Positions 1-35,700 of a stretch of DNA of 64,000 nt are shown piece after piece. The stretch spans positions 4,029,001 through 4,093,000 of the forward strand of contig NC_081150.1 in the NCBI RefSeq assembly GCF_958295425.1, read 5' to 3'. The notes under the pieces are model-generated. The model worked only from the letters and a program-made list of their open reading frames with translations, was not told the DNA's origin and ran no database searches. Position 1 is the stretch's first letter. Each line of letters starts with the position of its first letter. This stretch comes from Solea solea (taxonomy: Eukaryota; Chordata; Actinopteri; Pleuronectiformes; Soleidae). Made by a program: the position numbers and the translations under genes.

Positions 1-151
1 GTATCGCCATCATTCTTCGAGTTTGAGTTATCTAATTGAGTTTGATGAAAAATTGCTGGAGAATTTGCACATTAATGTGAGATCCAGCTAGTGTGTGTGT
101 GTGTGTTTTGGATGCCCTGCAAGTGTTGTTTTGTTTTCCTGATATTCATAA

Positions 152-22361
<22,210 letters not shown>

Positions 22362-23960
22362 GCCTCCTCCAGCCTCGTCGTCCACTCATCATTACCAACG
22401 ACCGACCGACTAACGACAGACTGACCGACAGCACAGGACTCCAAACCTTCCTCCTCCTCCTCCTCTTCTTCTTCTCCTTCCTTCTTCTTCCTCCCCTCCC
22501 CCCCGTCCCCCCTTCACTGCCCAGTGAACTGCACCTCCTGCTCCCTCCTCGTCGACGTTTGTCCCACTTCACCGCTTCAGTTTGTCTCTCGCCGCAGCTC
22601 CGGCGAGAAACTGAGGGAGAATCTGATCCTGTTTCAACGCTAGTGCTGATGTCTGAACGTCTGAGTGTGTGTGTGTGTGTGTGTGAGTGTGTGAGTGAGA
22701 GAAGCCATCTTGTGCTTGCCAGTGTGTGCGTGTGTGTCTGTGTGTGTGTGTGTGTGTGTGTGAGTGTGAGGACGGATGTGATAGGAATGAAAAACTCTGC
22801 CCCCGATCACAAACAAACAAAGAGAGGAGGATTATTGTTGAAAGAAAATGATTTGTACTTGTACATAACACTACGACCCTCTGGGTTTTAGGGGACGATG
22901 TTTTAATTTATTTATCGATCTCAGATGAGGAAAAGGGACGTTTGCTTCTTTATGGCCTGAAGCAGACGAGTGGAGTTTAGACTCCTCACTCCCCTCTGTT
23001 GCTTTCTCTTTGGGTGCTGCAAAAATAAGAAAACAAAAAAAAGAAAAAAAAAGAAGAGAAAGTGAGGAAAAAAAAAACACTATTTTTCTTTTTTAAATTT
23101 TTTGCTCATGAATACTAAGTGCAGTGATCTTTATAATATTTTTTTTATTTTCGACCGCCGGTATATAAAAAAAAAAACAAAGCTCCGCGCTGCGCTCATA
23201 ACAAACCGTCGTCACGTCGCGGCTCCGCCTACTGTGCTACTCTTCTTCTTCCTCATTGGTCCGGTGCGAGCGGCGTCGTCCACCGTGTAGCGTAGATGTT
23301 CCACTTTGCTGTAAAACCAAACTGACCAACTCACCACAGACTCTCCCATCACAATAATGTACATAAGTAGAGAGTAATATATGATAATGTAGAAAACTAC
23401 ACGGGAAAGTCAAATAATCCTCTGTTGACTTTTTATTTCTGTTTTGTTTTTAGTGATTTGAGGTTGTTTTCACACACACACACACACACACACAAAAAAA
23501 GCCATTTTAAACGACTTTTCTTTTTTTAAAACGTTTGATTTTAGATTTATTTTTATTGTTTGTATGACACGTGTTTTGTGTTTATTCTTATTTTTCCCTC
23601 ACTTGGTTTGAATTTGAGTGAAGAGCAGCGACGTCAGGACCCGTCATGTAGCGTGAACACAAACACACACACACACACACACACTGAGGTGGTGTTATTA
23701 TGCAGCAGCAGCAGCAGATGCCTTGTCGTCCTGCTGCTCCTCCTCTGACCGTCAGAGGTGAAGCAGCTGCGATCATTGACGTGTGTTTCTGCTTTTTGTT
23801 CCACTGTGGCACCTGTGTGGAGAGCGTGAGTCCTTCTGCTCCTGGGAAACGCCAAAAAAGAAAGAAAGAAAGAAAGAAAGGGAGGGACTTTGAGACGCCA
23901 TTTTCTTTCTCACAGCCTTTACACGTCCTCGAGATTGTTAAAAAAACAACGAGCTCTTCA

Positions 23961-24411
23961 TTTAAGGGTCCAGTGTGTGAGATTTCACAAAATAAGTGCA
24001 ACACAGCCAAGTGCAATATTCAGATTGAAAGACACTGCTGTTTGTATTATTGTGACAAAATGACACAAATTCACTGGCGAAAATGACATTTAAGTGCTCG
24101 TCCTAAATATGATTCATATCCCAATCACAATATCAGTCAAAATAATCACAATATATATATTTTTTTTACGTATTGTGTACGAGTGACATCTTACAGTGAG
24201 ACGATGACCTTCACATTCTACTTCTACTTCTCCGTTTGCATAATAATCGTCCATGTTCTGACTGATTAGTGCAGTCAGGCTGCTGTAGAAACTTCTTTGC
24301 TTAAAGTACATCTATATAAGTCTTAATTTAAGGCTACAAGCACCAAAGGACGGTTATTTTAAAGCGATTGTACACTCACTATACCTAAATGTTACACACT
24401 GGACCTTTAAA
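23961..24411. mobile_element. MITE-like element in the cdc42bpa 3' UTR
   Basis: Left end TTTAAGGGTCCAGTGTGTGA and right end TTACACACTGGACCTTTAAA are inverted repeats matching at 18 of 20 positions, 451 bp apart. The interior is AT-rich with no coding capacity. A single lone end (AAAGGTCCAGTGAAACATG) is at about 28935. Confidence 0.7.
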
Positions 24412-24776
24412 AGCTGAAGAAGCTCGTGTAAGAATGTAAAAAAAATCAAATAAATAAAAGTCAGAGCGAGTGTCAGCACTTAGGTTTCTGAGGATAAAAT
24501 AATCCCAGTGCTTCCCGTGGTTGTTGTGGTTGTTGAATGGATCTCTGTGGCAGAGTGAAACAGTGTGGCGCCTCCTGGCTGCGGAGCAGAGCACTCGCAG
24601 CCAAAATAAACCCCCCAGTTACCTCCGTTCCTTCGTCTCCTTCACTTCACACAAACTGAAGAGTATTTTTTTTACTCGTTAAACACACAACTGTGACCTG
24701 GATTTACTGTGGTTTTATGTGCAGAGAGAAAAGATCAGTGTGTTGTGACTGTCGTTGGCGATGAGAGCAGAGGGAT

Positions 24777-24807
<31 letters not shown>

Positions 24808-25043
24808 AATGCTCCTACAGTGCAGCGTCCCGGCTCACAATCCTCCGCTTTATTCCGCTTGTCTCGTTTGTCAGAAAGGGAAACAAAACTTTTAAAGTAC
24901 TTCGGCGCACATTCCTGCTCCGCTCAAACACAAAGTAGCTCCTAACGACACATTCCATGTGTTTCATTTCACTGCGTATGTGAACGTAGGACAGAGAGGT
25001 GTGGAGCCCCCACAGTGTGTGACACAGATGTGTTGTTTTTTTC

Positions 25044-25074
<31 letters not shown>

Positions 25075-25223
25075 GTTATTATTCCAAAACAGCCACCTCT
25101 CAGAAATGTTTTTAAGCTATCAGCTCTCCTCGGTCCCTGCTGGAGTAATTGTGTAAGAATGTATTTCTCTAAAGACCGAGGAAACGCCTCACGTCTGGTG
25201 TTTGATTTTTCAGCCCTTATTAC

Positions 25224-25254
<31 letters not shown>

Positions 25255-25923
25255 GTACATAGGACCTGATCCCAGACACAGAGAGATAGAGAGAGGAAGA
25301 GAAACTCAGGAAATGTCAGAACCAATGAATTATTTTCATTTAGATGAGAGAAAGAGTGATTGAATGATGGATGGAGGAGTGAGTGATTGAGGGAAATCTG
25401 GCTGTGATGTACAGTAGAAGAAAAGAAAAAGAGATGAAGTGTTTGTGGGGGTGAAGGGTGACGGCGGTTTGACGGCTGCTGCGGTGCCACAGTCAAAACA
25501 TTAAAGAGGAAGAAAAATGTTTGTTTTTTTTAAAGAAAAGTCAAAACGCCTTTGCATTTCAGTGAGGTCTTATCCACAGTACCTTCTATATTATTTTGCT
25601 CTTTCATATCATATTACACTTTTTCTTTTGTTTTCATTTTCTAGGATTGCTTTGTAATAATTTGTACAGTTTTGCATGTTATAGATGTAATCATCTTTTG
25701 TTTTTGTTTTTTTTTCTTTGGTTTGTTGTTTTACTTGGACTTGCTCCTTTTTGAACGGTTTGGGCGTTTTACTGAGGATAACCCACTACAGGTGATGTAG
25801 ATTCTTTTTTGCACAAAAAAAATATTTAAGGTGTAAGGTCAAAGCAAAAAAAATAATGTATGGAACTGGCTGCCACACTTATGTGGAAGAACTCATTATA
25901 TTAACCTGACTCCGATGTATTTC

Positions 25924-25929
25924 AATAAA
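25924..25929 (+). terminator. poly(A) signal of cdc42bpa
   Basis: Canonical AATAAA in TTCAATAAAGCGGAGG, followed about 25 nt later by a GT/T-rich element (GAGTGTTTTTTTTCCC). It lies just before the convergent fzd3 poly(A) signal. Confidence 0.75.
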
Positions 25930-25979
25930 GCGGAGGGCTGTTACAAATACACAGGAAGTGAGTGTTTTTTTTCCCTTGT

Positions 25980-27328
25980 TTTCTTTAAAAAAAAAACTTT
26001 ATTTAAAATGAACAAAAGATAATTTTCTTTACATCTATGCACAAGTGTTGCCACTAGAGGAAATGTTGGTCTAACATTTACAGCAGCTAAGCAGTTAAGG
26101 ACACATTTAGCAGGATCAACTATTCACACTTGGACTAATTTCAGGACGGACTAACTTCTAACTGTGTTCAGACAGAACGTGGAGTCAAACCGTGTTTCTT
26201 TAATCTGTGTAATCTCATTCAAAACATTGTTTTTTTTTCCCACATAGCACCAGAACATGCAGATTTTCCAGTTATTATAGAAGCTCATGCTCGTTTTCTC
26301 TGCTTCTAACGAACATTCACACGTCTGTAAGCTTCTCGTTCTGTCTGATCACACAGCTGTAAGGCAGGAGTTTGGACTCAGCTGGTTTTCAGCCCTTAAA
26401 TTCAAACAAAAACAACCGTATTCATTTTTTTCATCTTTACGTACAGTACACACTGCACAGGTGCAGTGAAGTGCACCTCGGTATTAAAAACAGTGTCAAC
26501 AGTGAGACGAAGCTTCTGTAAAAAGGTGAAAGTGTTTGTAGAGATAAAAGTCAACTTTGACAGTTTTTGGGAATCAGCTCGTTGGTCAAGTAAAGCTGAG
26601 AGGACGTTTAAGGCAAAAAATAAAGCCACACTCGGTCAGTAGTTGGTTCTTCTGTATAAACTCACAGATAACGTGGGACTTTTTAAAAACTGTTTATAAA
26701 TACAAGTTTTAGCAGGTTGAGTTACCAGAACCTTTCCGGACATTTTAAAGTAAAAAATAACTGTGATATCAGAAGCTGAAGAGGTGCAGAAAAAGTAAAA
26801 ATAAAAAAAATTAAAAATAAAATACCCTGCATTCACTGTTTGTTTCTTTCCACGTGCTGCACACAGGAGCCTGGACTTGGATGAGGTTCAGTAGTGAGTC
26901 CAGGTTCCGTCACACAGCAGAAACACAATAAAGTCTTCAGACACGGACAAGAGGAGGAGACCCTGAACGTCTCATTCAGAGTCTTTAATACACACACAAA
27001 CACAGAACAAGAACTCGGTCCAGTGCAGTCTCTGTCAGTGTCGGTCACATTCTGTCTGTAGTGGCTCAGTCGTCGAGGTCGGACGGTGAATCTTCTCTCG
27101 TCACCGTCGGGGGGGGGGGGGAGTTCAGTTTTGGGATCAGCTGAGGTTCAGGTAAAGGTTTTAAGGCATTGATCCACACTCTGTTCTCTCAGTCAGATCT
27201 GAGTCCTTGTCTCCAACAGTGAGGTCTGCGCTCCCAGAGTCAGCAGAAGTGGTTGCTCGAACTTTTACGCCAGATCCTCACACATTCTTTTATCGTCTCT
27301 CTCCCGCTCTGACGTTCCTGCCTCAGTG
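25980..27328 (-). other. fzd3: fzd3 3' UTR
   Basis: Sequence between the fzd3 stop codon (27329-27331) and the minus-strand AATAAA at 25998-26003, about 1.3 kb. No conserved coding exon is seen. It contains a 12-bp G run on + near 27109-27120. Confidence 0.55.
25998..26003 (-). terminator. poly(A) signal of fzd3
   Basis: TTTATT on + reads AATAAA on -, in the context AAATAAAGTTTT. It is the first convincing signal downstream of the fzd3 stop near the convergent border. The cleavage site is expected at about 25975-25990. Confidence 0.6.
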
Positions 27329-29651
27329 TCAGGCCGTGGCTCCGTCCTCCTCCAGGACTCTGTGAATCCCGTTTCCTGGGACGCTGAGGACGGCTTGCAC
27401 GGTGCTGCTCAGGTCCCTGACGCTGCCGTGGCGCGACTGGTTCTCCAGACGCTGCGTGGAGCTGTGTCGCGACAGGCTGTCCAGGCGACCGACGCTGCAG
27501 TGTCTGGACTGCGAGTGGTCGTTGAGGCGGGGCATGCTGCCGTACGGCGGCCGCTCGTCTGCCGCTCTGAAACTGGAGGCCGTGTATCTGAGGCGGTACA
27601 GGAAGGAAGAGCATGTTCAGAGGGGGAGGAGTTCTGTAGAGCTGATGGAAAAAGTGAAATAAAAACCTCACCTTCCGTCTCTGGAGCGATGCAGGCTGCC
27701 GTGGTAACTGCTCATCTTGGAGCGCGCGCTGCGGACCGAGCCGGCTCGGCTGGTGCTGGCGCTGGGCGGTTCGTCCAGCATGGCCAGGTGGGTGGAGGAG
27801 GCGTGGGTGGAGGTTCCCTGTGTGGACGTGCCCCGCGACTTCCTCGCGATGGGTGTGTTGGGGTCACGGAGCAGCAGCTGGGAGAAGTCGGGCTCCTGGA
27901 GAACCTGACGGCTGTCGTTGACCATCGCACTGCGGCGGGAGGAGCAAGGAGAGGGCAGAGGAGGCAGGGAGAGACGCAGGGGGGTGGGGAGGGAGAGGGG
28001 GAAAGTAGAGAGGAGGTGGGAGTGGTAGAGGATGGAGGAGTGTGTGGAGCAGACGGTGAGAGAAGAGGTGAACACTCTGAGGGGTGAGGAGTGAGAAGTG
28101 CTTGTGTTCAGACAAGACACATCACAGCAAAGCTTTGTAGAAACATGTCACTCAGAGTCTCGGAGTCAAAAACAATAACAAAAGACCTAGTTTACTGATG
28201 ACAGGAAGCAGTGTGGGATCATGGGAATTGTTGTCTTGTCTTGTTTGGTTTCTGTGTGTGTGTTTGATCTTTGTGAGGAGAACGAAGCAAAACTAAACCT
28301 GAGTAGCATCGTTACCTTGAATAGAAATACTGATTTCTGTACATTTTGACTAATGTCACTCCACTACTCTGTTGTTTTTTAGATCTTTTAATGCAGAAAT
28401 GTTAAATTTTATAACAGCTACTGTGAGATAGATAAACATCAGTGAGTGTCATCTTATTTCATGATTGTATATTGGTGAAAATGCGCTGATACAGTGTACA
28501 GATTATGTGTGATTTAGATTTCCATGACTTGAGTGTTTCTGAGGAACTGGTTACATTTAGGGTTATAATTGAATAGAATTGTGGTCGGATTGAATTGAGG
28601 TTTAGGGATAAAGCTATGGTTAGGCTGCACACAAAGGAGTGGAAGTTACGTACTTTTTGCGTCTCTTGCCGTGGAAGAAGCTGGCCCACTCAAAGCAGGT
28701 CTTCTTACTGCCCACCCAGAACACAGAGGGGATTCCTACGATCAGCATCATCAGATATTTGATGAGGAACAAGACGAGGTCAGGACGACTGGTGCTCTCC
28801 ACCTGCACACAGAGAGAGAGGTTAGAGTTAACTGTGATGCCAACAGCAGCTAATTCAGCCACTTACGACCTGAGGGTGTTAATGTGTGTGTGTGTGTCTC
28901 ATGTAAACACAATACAGCCGTGCTTTCTTTATTAAAGGTCCAGTGAAACATGTAAACATCGACATTCACCTCTGACCTGCAGCAGAAAAACAGCTCACAT
29001 TAGTGCTTTGTCTACAGTCGCTCACAGGTTTGTTTGTTTGTTGACACAGTCCAAAAAAAATCAAAGTTATAGCTATTTATTCATCACTATGATGGAAAAC
29101 TAATCAGTCGTACTAATTATGAATCATATCATCACAATATTTGTCAAAATAATCTGAAAAAATGTGTTGTTGATCACATGGTGCAGCTCTGTGATGTAAA
29201 CATGACAGCTGAGTGAATTCAGTCATTTCACCATCTACAGTCTGATCATTTTACTCAATTTAGACAATTTAACGTGCGATTAAACTGACAAAAAGCTTCG
29301 TTATGACTACAGTGGTTCAACATACACATTATGTATTTACATTCACATACAGTCATGGTTTTTCATTTCAGTTGAAGTTCTGTAGACTGTAGTTACCACA
29401 ATTCTGCTTTCTGCCATAGCAACAATAATTCAAGTGGCATGAAATCACATCTCCCTTTCTCTCCTCCGGTTTCTCCCTCTCTCTCTTAGACACACACACA
29501 CACACACACGGAGAGAAAGAAGTATTCATGATGGCCTCATTATGAGTGAGCCAGGCTCAGAGCCCTGAGGCTCAGTGATCCACAGATACACTAGTTATAG
29601 CAGAGAGATAAAGAGACCGAATGACTACAGCAAACAGCCTTGTTTTCTCAA

Positions 29652-29708
<57 letters not shown>

Positions 29709-32700
29709 ATGTGCAACCACAGCAGCAGCTTTAAAAGCTTCAGACTAAACAGCGTTTACACAACTGAGCCTAAAATTTGTTTTTGCTCTTTTGTCCAAAC
29801 TTATGTTTGAGTCAGTCCTGTGTTGGTTAAGTTTTAATTGTAGTTTGGTTAAGGTTAGGTTGATAAGGAGACACTTAGGTTAGGCTGTCTAGATTGATGA
29901 AAGTTAATGCAGCATCCTTTAAAGGATAGCTCTGTGAACCTGTGTGTGTGTGTGTGTGTGTAGCAGAGAAAGGGTTTGAGCCTCAGGCGAAGCTTCTGAG
30001 TTAAATATAGTGCGGCACTTTCGTATCTGAGCTTTTTATTGATGTATGTTATGGACTTTGTGTGTGAGTGAATACAAACACGTGTTTTCACGATCACAGA
30101 GGAGTGAGAGGGGGTGGATGTGTGGGTTTACACTGAGCAGCAGCAGCATCATTACACTCAGCTGTATCTGTACGATGTGGAGCAGCGCGCCCTCAGCGAC
30201 CCTGTCCTCTCGCAGCACAAACACTCACACACACACTGGATTATCGCAGTGTGCCGCTCAATTATACGACAAAGTGTTTCTGTGACAGATTATGAGCAGG
30301 ACAACGCACACAGCTTTAGGCCAACTCAGTGACCCTGCATCTCATCGTTTAACATTACACTTTAAAACAAGGCAATAAGCAGATGATAAAGCCTGCACTT
30401 TGCTTGTTCTTTTACTGGTTGTTTTCATAATCGATTAATCTTTGGCTCCATAAAAATGTCATAAAATGTTGAAAAATGTTGATCAGTGTTTGTCAAACCT
30501 GGAAATGATGATGTTCTTGAATGTCTTGTTTTGTCCACACACCAAAATGATTCTGTTTTTAATCATTTCTTTCAGAAAATCTTCACATTTAAGAAGCTGA
30601 AACAATCAGAAATCTTGTTTTAATAATGGAAAAAGCTTCAAACCGATGAATCGCTTAATATTTGACGATTCATTTAGTGTTCGATTAATAATCGAGTAAT
30701 CGTTTCAGCTCTAACTGTACGTGAAGAACTTCTGCTAATCGCTAGTCACTTGACTGAGACTCATTATTTCTAAGGTTAAATGAGATTTACTGTGTCACAC
30801 ACACTATTATGAATCGGTTACAAAAAACATCCCATGTCTATTTGCCGCTGCTGAATAGTCTGAGATAAATGCATGTTTATTTGTGTCTTTAAAGTTATTA
30901 ATAATTGTGATTTAAAGTCAAGTAAGAGAACTAGCTAAGAAACAGCTGATTACTGCAGAATTCAAATTAAAGTTGGCAGTTAAAGGCGAGCGTTTGTTTT
31001 TCTTTTCCTGGTTTGAAGGTTCTCAGTCATACAGGTCATTTTATCGTTAAGAGTGTAGAAAACAGCAACTGGTTCCTGAGGAAGTGAATATATTATTCAC
31101 TGACGGATTAACACGTATTGATGGTTTATAATCAAACCATAACGAGACAAGACATTCTCACACTTGCAAATAAACCAAAAGCCAAATCAACAAGAGCACA
31201 CACAGAACACAGAGTAGCTGATAAAACACATATACAGATCTAGCTCTGTGCTCTACCACAAAATCTGCGTTTGACAGCGTGATGACAGAGGAGTGAAGGC
31301 AGCTGCAAACATGGAAGGTGATACCTGACTGAAAGGAGAAGAAGAAGAGCAACGGAGAGAGGGAAAGCGGTCTGAATTATTCACTGCTCTCACAGTCTGC
31401 AGTGTGCTGATGCTGGAGGCACACACACAGAAAGTGAGTGTGTGTGTTCGGTCTGTGTTGGACAGTGACTGTGTATGTGGCAGTTCCTGCACTTTGACGT
31501 CTCCGTACAAACACACGTGTCAGTTTAACAGCTTTCTCCAGCTCGTGCTTCCTGCTCCTGTCTTCTAGCTTCCCTGCTGAAGTCTCAGTGGTGTGTTATA
31601 ATGAGCAGCAACATCTGTGCAAAGTATTTCATCTGCCGTCACTACTTTGCATAGTGGAGGGTGTAAATTGTTCATTAACTCGATATCTTCAGAATATTTC
31701 AATGCAGCAGGTGAATTTCCCTCATGTGGGATCAGTTAAGTCTAATATGATCTAATCTGAACCATCCACCCAACCAACCACCACTAATAACCTGTTTATG
31801 TGTAAATAATACTGTCATCATCCCCTAAATGGTGGATCCATTTATCAGAGTGTATTACCTGGTAGGGGCAGGGAATGTGGTAGTCTCTGCACCGCTCCTG
31901 CACCCAGGTGGTCTCCCACACGGCCCTGTAGCTGTTCTCGTAAAGGTAGCAGGCCAGCACGGTGAGCAGAGGAACCAGGTAGAGCACGGAGAACACGGCG
32001 ATGCGAATCATGAACTTGACCAGTTTCTCCTGGTTCTCCTTCTCCAGCGGGATCTCCATGCGCACGCGGTTCAGAGCTGCGATGCCTGCCAGAAGCAACG
32101 CCACGCCAACCTACGGTCACATGACAGAGGGACACGGTTAAACAACAGGCGTGACAGTTTGTATATGTAAGAAAAGACATGTTAATAATATTAAACTATG
32201 TCTTTGTGAATATAAATGACTTTCATCTGAAAACAGGCTATGTCAAGCAATTCCATCAGACCTGACTGAGGGAGCGTTTGTGTGTATAGGAATTCACGCC
32301 TGAAACTTATCGTAGAAGCTTCTTTGTGTTTTCAGTCAAACTCCAACCTGTTTGTAGCCGTCTCACTTTATTCAACTACTGTATAAGATAAGATAAGATA
32401 GCTTTTATTTATCTCACAGTGGAGAGAAAACGGCGTATGTGTAGGAAGATCTAAACACTGCTTTACTGAATAACACAGAGAGACTTAATTAGCATTGTGT
32501 GGACTCAGTTTACAATGGTTTGAATCGAGCAGACATTTGTTTATATTTAAAAGTTACGCACTACAGTTTTAAGACATAGATGAAATTAGCAAGTTGGTGA
32601 TATCTCTGCAGTTTAAATGTTTTTAAACTTTGTGTTTAGTGCAGTTTAGCATTACTTTTATAACAATGTATAAAAAGTACTGCTCCAATAGTCGTGTTAA

Positions 32701-35700
32701 CTGCAAAACACACAAGCCATTACTTCATGGAGGAGTGACTCTGTATGTTATTGTAGCAGAGGACCAAAGATTTTATTCATAAATCTGCTCTGTAATAACA
32801 ATTTACACCCTTTATATTTTCTTTTAGCAAACCAGTGAGATGCAGAGAAGACAGAACAAGTCCTCACCACTACGTCCAGTCCCAGTGGAGCCAGTAGGAA
32901 CCAGCGCAGCACCGTGATGTTGTAGAGTCCCACAAAGCAAACTCCACTGACACTGTCTCCTTCAATCTTGTTCATGGCGAGCAGACTGACAGTGAGGACA
33001 CCGGGGATGCCCCACGCGCAGGCGTGGAAGAGGAGGGCCTTCTTCTCTATGGCCTCACTGCCCCACTTGGGAACAGCAGCCAGGAACCAGGTGATGGTCA
33101 GAATGACCCACCACACGCTGCCGGCCATGGTGAAGAAATACAGCACCATGAAGAGCAGAGTGCAGGCCTGAGACAGAGGGAAATAAAAACAAAGATTAGA
33201 AATTAGCAGGAAAACAAGAGAAGAATCCAAAGACCAAAGGCCACATTTCTGACCTTATTGTGGGAGCCTTGAGTCACAGTCGAAGCCCTAAACCTGCCAG
33301 GACTCGCAGCGTTACAGGAAACTCTGTCCTCCAGAAGAAAGCCCAGGAAGAAGACCAGGGACACCATCATGTAGCACACGGCGTAGAATATAATCGGACG
33401 CTCCGGGTAGCGGAATCGCGACACGTCGATGAGAAAAGTCAGGAAGGTGAAGAGAGTGGCGGACAGGCAGACGATGGACACCACCCCGATGAAGTACCGG
33501 GCGAATGTCAGCTCCTCGCGTGTGAAGTACATGTTGGAACAGGGGGGCGAGCAGTCGCGAATGCCCATGAACGAGTACCCGAGCTCGGGGTCGATCTTAA
33601 GTTCCCGTGGACACCAGAAGCCGTAGTCTCTCTGGACGGACATGGGGGACTCTGTGGTGTCCAAGCTGGAGAGGAGGTCAACGGGGCGAGGGTAAGACTC
33701 GTAACAGTCTGGGAACCTGAGAGCACACGAGACAAGAGAGAGTCACATTCACCTCTGCTCTTCCAAATATGGACTGTTATTATTATTTATAATTTTATGA
33801 CAGTATTTTTGTATCTTTTATTACTAATTTATTGCCGTCTTGGTTTGTTATTCATGGCTTTGTATTTGTACATTTGTGTGTGTAAATTATATGCAGCTAT
33901 TAATGTTATTCAGTTGCCTGACATTGACATGTATAATCTTAAATCTGCTTTCTAACTGATATTTAATTAAATTTAAGCCACATTTTTATACTGTTTATCC
34001 AGTTTCATTTTTTCACCTCCTCCAAAGAGGTTGTTTTTCTGGGATTTTGATGTAATTTTCTGTGGTTTTATGGGTTACAAATGTATAGATTTTGATGGTC
34101 ACCTAGAAACAAAGTCACGTTTTTATTATTTAACACATAATCATTAAGTTTGTAAGATATGGGGAGAGTTAAATCTTTTGTTAAAACAGATTTTGGCATC
34201 ACTCATTCAACATGTCTTTGCTTGACACAGTTGAAATCTCTAATGTGATCTGCTTTTGTCCTCTGCCAAAAAATGTGCCCTCTGTCTCAAAAATAATATT
34301 CTCCTAAGCCTCGTCTGCTCTATGATCATGAAAATCTTTATTGTGGCTCCGCCTACAAAGGAAGAATGATGCTGCAGTTACTGTCAAACTAAATCCAGGG
34401 GGAAAAGACTGATTACTGTTGTAACAACCTGTTGCAGTCCATCTCCTCCGGCCAGCTGACGCCAAACATGTCCATGAGTTTGTAGCAGTCGCTCTTGGCC
34501 CGCAGACACAGGCGGCGACAGGGCAGAGTTATCCTGCCGTACTCTGTGCACACGGGAGCGTAGAGCGCGCAGAGGAACATCCTGAGCTCTGGGGAGCACT
34601 GAAGGTTCACCATGGGATGAAACGGCTGCAGGTAGACACACAGAGAGAGAAAGACTTCAGATATGTGAGCAAAATAATACTTTTCTATAGTTTGGGATGA
34701 ACTCTGGACAGCAAACGCCACAAAGTAGAGTATTAGTACAACCCAACACAAAGTGAGCACAAAGAGATCAGTGGAGCATGTCGGCTGGCAGTTTCTGGAG
34801 ATGAGTCCAAAAAACAACTTGGGCCTTTTTCCTAATAATCCCCTCCACCCCAATAATGTCAGATCCCCCTTCCTCTCTCATCTCATCTCATCTCTGTTCC
34901 TTCCTTCCAACCTTCACATGGTCAGAGCTCCATGAGTTCAGCAACCCCCCACCAATACACACACACTCACTGACTTAACACTGGGCTTCTTCTGCTGCTG
35001 ACAGGGTCTTTGTGTTACGGGGAGGACCACGCTGTGAGTGACTGACACGCTGTAGTAACGTGCAGGCGCTCACACATAAGCCGCAGTGCCAATGGAAGTA
35101 TATTATTTACATGCTAACACACCCACGTACCAGCACAATAATGATCCCACACATATGAGAAGAGCCAAGAGGCAGCATGAGTGTAGGAAGTGTCTGTGGG
35201 GAATGTTGTTGATATGCAAATAGCTTGAGGAGAGAGAGTGTGTGTGTGTGTAGTTGTATTTGTTACCTCTTCAGGAGCTTTTCTGGCATAAACACTGACC
35301 TTGTCAGGACCATTGGTCCTCATGGAGAACAAAACCTGGTCCTAACAAGGCAGAACCTCATTTCTGAGCACCTGTATAGGTTCCTGGCTAAGATTTGAAC
35401 TGTGTGTGTTTGTGTTTGTATTTGAAATTTAGTGGGGAAGTCCTGATACTTATCATTGTATCCAGGAGAGGACAGTTCATTTACTCTGTCTGCATGAATT
35501 TGCATATACCTCGATTCTGTGTGTGTGTGTGTGTGTGTGTTTGTGTGTGTGTTACAGAAAGGCCTCCAGCCACACCCAAGTCAGTCAGACAAACGTTACT
35601 CACCCTCCCCCCAAAATTTAAAGACAGAGGTCTGTATGACAGACAGGGATGATGAGGGGGAGGGGAAGGGAAGGGAAGGGAAGGGAAGGGTGAGGAGCAA

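Larger units (their letters stand above)
22362..25950 (+). other. cdc42bpa: cdc42bpa 3' UTR
   Basis: From the TGA at 22359-22361 there is no further coding exon before a clear AATAAA at 25924-25929. The 3.6-kb stretch contains T-rich tracts, several GT/CA microsatellites (about 22665-22763, 23471-23494, 23663-23684, 24779-24804), ATT repeats (25050-25083, 25219-25256) and a MITE-like element at 23961-24411. An AATAAA at about 24605 could give a shorter form. The 261-residue open frame across the stop is CT/GT-rich low complexity and not coding. Confidence 0.75.

Noticed and set aside
24969..25496. 175-codon minus-strand frame in the cdc42bpa 3' UTR
   Set aside because: Built from two ATT repeats (Ile runs) and low-complexity sequence; no splice or family support.
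27326..28087. 253-codon open frame on + across the end of fzd3
   Set aside because: It is the antisense shadow of two GC-rich fzd3 coding exons and the intron between; the minus strand has the conserved protein and splice sites.
32868..33167. Assigning the receptor to FZD6 rather than FZD3
   Set aside because: The cysteine-rich domain words ([27 protein letters not shown]) and the EEDGATA tail match FZD3.
33260..33955. 231-codon open frame on +
   Set aside because: Antisense of the fzd3 exon 33254-33716 running into AT-rich noncoding DNA; no family resemblance.
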